Source of the DNA: Streptomyces regalis | GTDB taxonomy: Bacteria > Actinomycetota > Actinomycetes > Streptomycetales > Streptomycetaceae | Length of the DNA: 64,000 nucleotides | Assembly (NCBI RefSeq): GCF_001509475.1 | Contig: NZ_LLZG01000001.1 | Location: forward strand, 62,001-126,000 | Direction: 5' to 3' | In this document: positions 63,256-64,000 of the stretch, piece after piece | How the letters are laid out: the number at the start of each line of letters is the position of its first letter | Position numbering within the stretch: the stretch's first letter is position 1 | Position numbers and translations under genes: made by a program | The notes under the pieces: model-generated | The model's database searches: none | Seen by the model: only the letters and a program-made list of their open reading frames with translations | What the model was told of the DNA's origin: nothing

Positions 63256-64000
63256 ATGACGTCTGCCGTCGATCCCCCGGTGCAGGCTGCGGACCTGCTG
63301 GTCAGGGACGCAGAACTACTGGTCGTCGACGGAGAGCGGGAGATCCCGGGCGGCTGGCTGGCCGTCACCGGTGGTCGGGTCACCGGCCTCGGTACCGCCG
63401 GGAGCGAACCCGAGGCCCGCACGACCGTCTCGGCGGCCGGACGGCTCGTCACCCCGGGTCTGGTCAACACGCACCATCACATCTACCAGAACCTCACGCG
63501 CTCCTACGCGCCCGCCGTGAACGGCTCGCTGTTCGACTGGCTGACCACCCTCTACCCGCTCTGGGCGGGTCTCGACGAGGAGGCCGCGTACGTGTCGGCC
63601 TACGTCGGCATGGCCGAACTGCTGATGGGCGGCTGCACCACGTCGTCCGACCACCTCTACGTCCATCCCCGCCCGCGCCTCGTCGACGCCGAGATCCGCG
63701 CCGCCCGCGACATCGGCTTCCGCTTCCACGCCACCCGCGGCTCGATGACCCGCTCCGTCGAGGACGGAGGGCTGCCGCCGGGGAGCGTCACTCAGACCGA
63801 GGACGAGGTGCTGGCCGACAGCGAGCGCCTCATCAGGACGTACCACGACCCCGAACCGGGCGCACTGGTGCGGGTCGCGCTCGCGCCCTGCTCGCCGTTC
63901 TCGGTGACCAAGTCACTGATGACCGCGACCGCCGAACTCGCCGAGCGCCACGACGTACGACTGCACACGCACGTCGCCGAGGACCACGACGAGGACACGT
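63256..64000 (+). CDS. TRZ/ATZ-family amidohydrolase, 8-oxoguanine deaminase-like (3' partial)
   Basis: About 248 residues are visible before the right edge. N-terminal beta-sandwich (LLVRDAELLVVDGE, GRVTGLGTAG) followed by the metal-site motif LVTPGLVNTHHHIYQNLTR, MGGCTTSSDHLYV, and HTHVAED near the cut end. HxHHxxxNL is typical of the ATZ/TRZ and 8-oxoguanine deaminase branch of the amidohydrolase superfamily, which deaminates or dechlorinates purine- or triazine-like rings. Purine metabolism would match the NCS1 permease operon, but that lies 43 kb away. Confidence 0.88.
   Translation, partial: MTSAVDPPVQAADLLVRDAELLVVDGEREIPGGWLAVTGGRVTGLGTAGSEPEARTTVSAAGRLVTPGLVNTHHHIYQNLTRSYAPAVNGSLFDWLTTLYPLWAGLDEEAAYVSAYVGMAELLMGGCTTSSDHLYVHPRPRLVDAEIRAARDIGFRFHATRGSMTRSVEDGGLPPGSVTQTEDEVLADSERLIRTYHDPEPGALVRVALAPCSPFSVTKSLMTATAELAERHDVRLHTHVAEDHDEDT

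Noticed and set aside
1..64000. tRNA, rRNA, CRISPR array, transposase or integrase
   Set aside because: No cloverleaf or TTCGA-type tRNA element, direct-repeat array or recombinase motif was found on reading either strand; short ncRNAs cannot be excluded without computation.

Overview
The window is a 64-kb piece of a very GC-rich actinobacterial chromosome, almost certainly Streptomyces or a close relative. Evidence: strong G/C bias at third codon positions, frequent GTG/TTG starts, many ATGA/GTGA stop-start overlaps, twin-arginine and lipoprotein secretion signals, an ECF42 sigma factor with DGPF partner proteins, LacI-controlled polysaccharide regulons and copies of intergenic repeats I recognise from Streptomyces. 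I saw no rRNA, tRNA, CRISPR array, insertion sequence or prophage.

Left part (1-13.7 kb): a translationally coupled trio. A >10-kb gene, running in from the left edge, encodes a giant repeat protein with two ADP-ribosyltransferase-like modules, tryptophan-rich YD/RHS-like repeats and a Gly-rich hydrophobic C-terminus. It overlaps a gene for a right-handed beta-helix fused to a CbxX/EccA-type AAA+ ATPase. A single-pass membrane protein with an exported beta-sandwich follows. This resembles an export or polymorphic-effector locus with its own unfoldase and is the best candidate for an undescribed system.

13.9-30 kb: accessory metabolism and regulators. It holds a two-subunit molybdopterin/2Fe-2S oxidoreductase, a LysR regulator divergent from a DJ-1/PfpI protein plus TetR, an overlapping NCS1 permease-isochorismatase-peptidase E operon, a peptidoglycan-binding membrane protein, a decayed NB-ARC regulator, a phosphoribosyltransferase-hydrolase fusion, an acyl-CoA-dehydrogenase-like flavoprotein, an SseB-domain protein, gene relics, an orphan pqqB, and MarR and VOC genes.

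30-38.1 kb: a complete galactan utilisation locus. A lipoprotein sugar-binding protein, two ABC permeases and a LacI regulator (minus-strand operon, every junction overlapping) face a GH42 beta-galactosidase and a secreted GH53 endo-galactanase. A consensus -35 promoter with a LacI-type operator over its -10/+1 region precedes the transporter operon. Model: GH53 cuts galactan outside, the ABC importer takes up oligosaccharides (its ATPase would be supplied from elsewhere), and GH42 releases galactose.

38.2-54 kb: small regulator, YihY/BrkB membrane protein, SMP-30-like hydrolase, crcB-DUF190-crcB (fluoride export), UppP, then a FadR-type regulator coupled to an asparagine-type permease with asparaginase, aspartate ammonia-lyase and glutaminase downstream (Asn/Gln/Asp mobilisation). 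Next come two polyprenol-dependent mannosyltransferases, a D,D-carboxypeptidase overlapping the second of them tail-to-tail, and a short second Rho factor.

54-64 kb: methyltransferases, an ECF42 sigma operon with two DGPF proteins and a matching autoregulatory promoter, PadR, HutC-type GntR, a serine hydrolase, two SnoaL-like proteins, an acetylxylan-esterase family hydrolase, and the start of a TRZ/ATZ (8-oxoguanine deaminase-like) amidohydrolase cut by the right edge.
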